Source: an uncultured Gemella sp.
GTDB lineage: Bacteria; Bacillota; Bacilli; Staphylococcales; Gemellaceae
Assembly (NCBI RefSeq): GCF_900766305.1
Contig: NZ_CAAFUZ010000002.1
Location: forward strand, 1-8,603
Length of the DNA: 8,603 nucleotides
Direction of reading: 5' to 3'
Shown: positions 6,494 through 8,603 of the stretch, piece by piece
Position numbering within the stretch: the stretch's first letter is position 1
Layout of the letters: every line of letters starts with the position of its first letter
Notes under the pieces: generated by a model
Seen by the model: the letters and a program-made list of their open reading frames with translations, nothing else
Told to the model about the DNA's origin: nothing
Database searches by the model: none
Translations under genes and position numbers: made by a program

Positions 6494-8518
6494 ATGAGGC
6501 GAATATTACATAATGTGTTTTCATATGCGTTCATAGCCTTGTTTACAATAGCTTTAACCTGGGCATATGTTGCACCATTTGTCTATGAAAGAATATTAAA
6601 TCCGTTGGCACTTCTGTTAGGTGTACCAGTGGTTTTCATATTGTTTATTTATGCAGTAAAAAAAGTTTTAGCAACTGATGAAGTTGGATTAAAAAAATAT
6701 AATAGAATTATAGTGTTAGTATATTTAGTATTTCAGGCGATTATTTTATCTATGGACACACTGAACTTTTCGGATGGTGCAGAAATAGAAAATGAAGCAC
6801 ACTATATGCTAAACTATGGAAAATTCTCAGGTGAAAGATATTTTTTAGTTTATCCTAATAATATTACACCGACAATTATTCTATACTGGATATATCGTAT
6901 CGCCGCATTCCTACATATATCAGAAGTGTGGACATTACATATATTCTGTTTCTTGGTAACAACAGCGACAATATTTTTAACATATAAAACAGCTGGAAAA
7001 TTACTTACAAAACAAAAGCAAACGATAATTTTAGGATTAATGATATTATACATTCCTTTTCAAATGTATAGTTTATTCTATTACTCTGATACATTAATGG
7101 TAATTATGGTTGCTTTAATAATATATGTTCTTATACCATCAGATGGAAGTTTTATCTTTAGAACAAAGCATATTGTAGCAGTAGCTATTCTAGTTGCATT
7201 TGCATGGAACTTAAGATCTAATATAATTATTATTTTACCAGCATTAATAGTGTACTTACTATTTTTCAAATGGTATAAAAATTTAGTATTATTATTAGTG
7301 ACCTTTGGAATTGCATTTGTATTCTTTGGAAAAGGATTCGATATGCTGTGGGCGCACTATGGATTTTGGAAAGATGATGGCTATAAGTTCCCGATGTTAC
7401 ACTGGGTAATGATGGGAATGAGTATCCAAGGTGGAAGTTATAATTGGCAAGACTTCCAATTTACATATCTTAGTCAAAATAAGATGACAGATGATCTAGG
7501 CTTATTCTTTAATAGATTAACTCATAGACCAATCTTCCTTAACTTACTTATGGTAGTTCTTAAAGTAAGAGGAAATTGGAGTGATGGTACTATTAACTAT
7601 ACGAATGGTACACGTGCACTAAGAGATGGTGATGGTTTCTTGTGGCAACTTTTCTATGGAAGTAATAATAGTTTCTTCATATATCTTTCGCAAATGATGT
7701 ATGTTGTGATTATTTTCGGGATGGTATATTACATCTATAAACGTAGAAAAGAATACATTACTTCATGTTTCTTATTCCAAATTATTATTTTCGGGGTGTT
7801 TATGTTCCACTTAATCTGGGAAGCTAAACCGAGATATGTATATGCATGGATGCCGATAATTTTCATTCTAGGAGCAAAAGGTATAATACTATTTTCAGAA
7901 AGATACGAGACGACCATATTCGATAAATACAAGAAAAAACTTTATATTGCTTTCGGAGTAGTATTTGCTCTTCAAGTTGGAAGTGATAGTTTCTTAAGAC
8001 CATCTTATTCGATGAACTTAGATTATGATTCACGTGTAATTAACGGTATTAGTATTTATGCAACGGATAATTATTTAAGGGATGGAATAGTTAGGGTGAA
8101 TAAAGATACAGAAGTAGAACAAACGTTTAAAGCTAATCGCAGTTTTAATTATGTTCGAGGATATATTTCTTCATATGATGAGAAAAATAATTCGAAGTAT
8201 AAAGTAGAGATAATAGATAAAAAAGATAATAAAGTTGTAAGAGAACATGAATTTATTTATCGTGAATTGTATTGGGAAGTACCATTACAAACATATACTC
8301 TTCGTTGGTATTTCGATGATCTTCCAGCAGGAGATTATAGTGTGAAATTCTCTCAAGTAGAAAGTGATAATAATGGAAGTATAGTTATTTCTAGTGTACC
8401 AAATGAAATGATTGATATGTATGAAGCAGGTAAATTATATATTAATGGCGCTGATCAAAATAAAAAAGATTTATCATTACAAATAGGACATAGATATCAA
8501 AAACTTTGGTGGTATTAA
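6494..8518 (+). CDS. Polytopic membrane glycosyltransferase, GT-C type, with C-terminal ectodomain
   Basis: This 674-residue protein resembles the PMT/ArnT-like GT-C enzymes of Gram-positives, which transfer sugars from a polyprenyl-phosphate carrier to an acceptor on the outer face of the membrane. About 13 hydrophobic segments span residues 8-500. The first large outside loop holds an acidic cluster, SDGAEIENEA (93-102), the usual place of the catalytic acid in this fold, followed by the characteristic YPNN (120-123). A second large outside loop covers about 281-393, and HLIWEAKPRY (439-448) precedes a late membrane helix, as is typical of the family. Residues about 505-674 form a soluble, strand-rich ectodomain that may bind glycan. 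It follows the GT2-like gene by 2 bases and closes the operon. Likely targets are teichoic acids, cell-wall polysaccharide or glycoproteins; the sequence does not decide. It could instead belong to the membrane glycosyltransferases linked to Gram-positive exosortase loci, but no exosortase is seen here. Confidence 0.82.
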   Translation: MRRILHNVFSYAFIALFTIALTWAYVAPFVYERILNPLALLLGVPVVFILFIYAVKKVLATDEVGLKKYNRIIVLVYLVFQAIILSMDTLNFSDGAEIENEAHYMLNYGKFSGERYFLVYPNNITPTIILYWIYRIAAFLHISEVWTLHIFCFLVTTATIFLTYKTAGKLLTKQKQTIILGLMILYIPFQMYSLFYYSDTLMVIMVALIIYVLIPSDGSFIFRTKHIVAVAILVAFAWNLRSNIIIILPALIVYLLFFKWYKNLVLLLVTFGIAFVFFGKGFDMLWAHYGFWKDDGYKFPMLHWVMMGMSIQGGSYNWQDFQFTYLSQNKMTDDLGLFFNRLTHRPIFLNLLMVVLKVRGNWSDGTINYTNGTRALRDGDGFLWQLFYGSNNSFFIYLSQMMYVVIIFGMVYYIYKRRKEYITSCFLFQIIIFGVFMFHLIWEAKPRYVYAWMPIIFILGAKGIILFSERYETTIFDKYKKKLYIAFGVVFALQVGSDSFLRPSYSMNLDYDSRVINGISIYATDNYLRDGIVRVNKDTEVEQTFKANRSFNYVRGYISSYDEKNNSKYKVEIIDKKDNKVVREHEFIYRELYWEVPLQTYTLRWYFDDLPAGDYSVKFSQVESDNNGSIVISSVPNEMIDMYEAGKLYINGADQNKKDLSLQIGHRYQKLWWY

Positions 8519-8554
8519 TGAAATAGAGAAAAATAATATCTTTAATTAAGATAA

Positions 8555-8578
8555 GAGGCTCATCTTCGGATGAGCCTC
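8555..8578. terminator. Strong hairpin with UUCG loop after the glycosyltransferase operon
   Basis: A perfect 10-bp stem GAGGCTCATC/GATGAGCCTC closes a TTCG loop as C(UUCG)G, the exceptionally stable tetraloop. It lies 36 bases after the operon stop. No T-run follows on the + strand. On the - strand the hairpin is followed by TTATCTT, so it may serve mainly a convergent gene beyond the window, or both directions. A smaller inverted repeat, ATCTT/AAGAT (8538-8552), lies just before it. Confidence 0.55.
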
Positions 8579-8603
8579 AGATTGTTGACAAAACGACCAA
8601 AAT

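Noticed and set aside
1..8603. CRISPR array, tRNA, rRNA or insertion sequence transposase
   Set aside because: No regularly spaced repeats, no cloverleaf or rRNA-like stretch and no transposase motif were seen on either strand.

Overview
The window is strongly AT-rich DNA with dense coding, strong GGAG-type ribosome binding sites, TTG starts, intrinsic terminators and TGnTATAAT promoters. Together with a Lactobacillales/Bacillales-type NrdG and a YhgE/Pip protein, this points to a low-GC Gram-positive (Bacillota). A Gemella-like organism is a reasonable guess, but the sequence alone does not prove it. All five convincing genes lie on the + strand.

Layout. (1) 1-395 is non-coding. It opens with one half of a palindromic repeat and ends with a good promoter for the first gene. 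(2) 396-2012 is a single-chain ABC exporter half-transporter (membrane domain plus ATPase) of unknown substrate, followed by an intrinsic terminator. (3) 2138-2391 is non-coding. It holds a second, complete copy of the palindromic repeat in the opposite orientation, then a promoter. (4) 2392-3039 encodes NrdG, the radical-SAM activase of the class III (anaerobic) ribonucleotide reductase, with an N-terminal extension; its partner nrdD is not in the window. (5) 3166-5316 encodes a YhgE/Pip-family membrane protein with a large extracytoplasmic domain. (6) 5490-8518 is a two-gene operon: a family-2-like glycosyltransferase whose metal-binding motif looks degenerate, then, 2 bases later, a large polytopic GT-C-type glycosyltransferase with a C-terminal ectodomain. 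The window ends just after a 10-bp hairpin with a UUCG loop.

These are four separate transcription units rather than one pathway. The ABC, YhgE and glycosyltransferase genes all concern the cell envelope; NrdG serves anaerobic DNA precursor synthesis. Most of the window is ordinary chromosomal content, and I do not see a clear new defence or mobile system. The points most worth checking are the inverted palindromic repeats bracketing the ABC gene, the degenerate GT2 coupled to a GT-C enzyme, and the promoter that fires directly into a terminator-like hairpin ahead of the YhgE gene.
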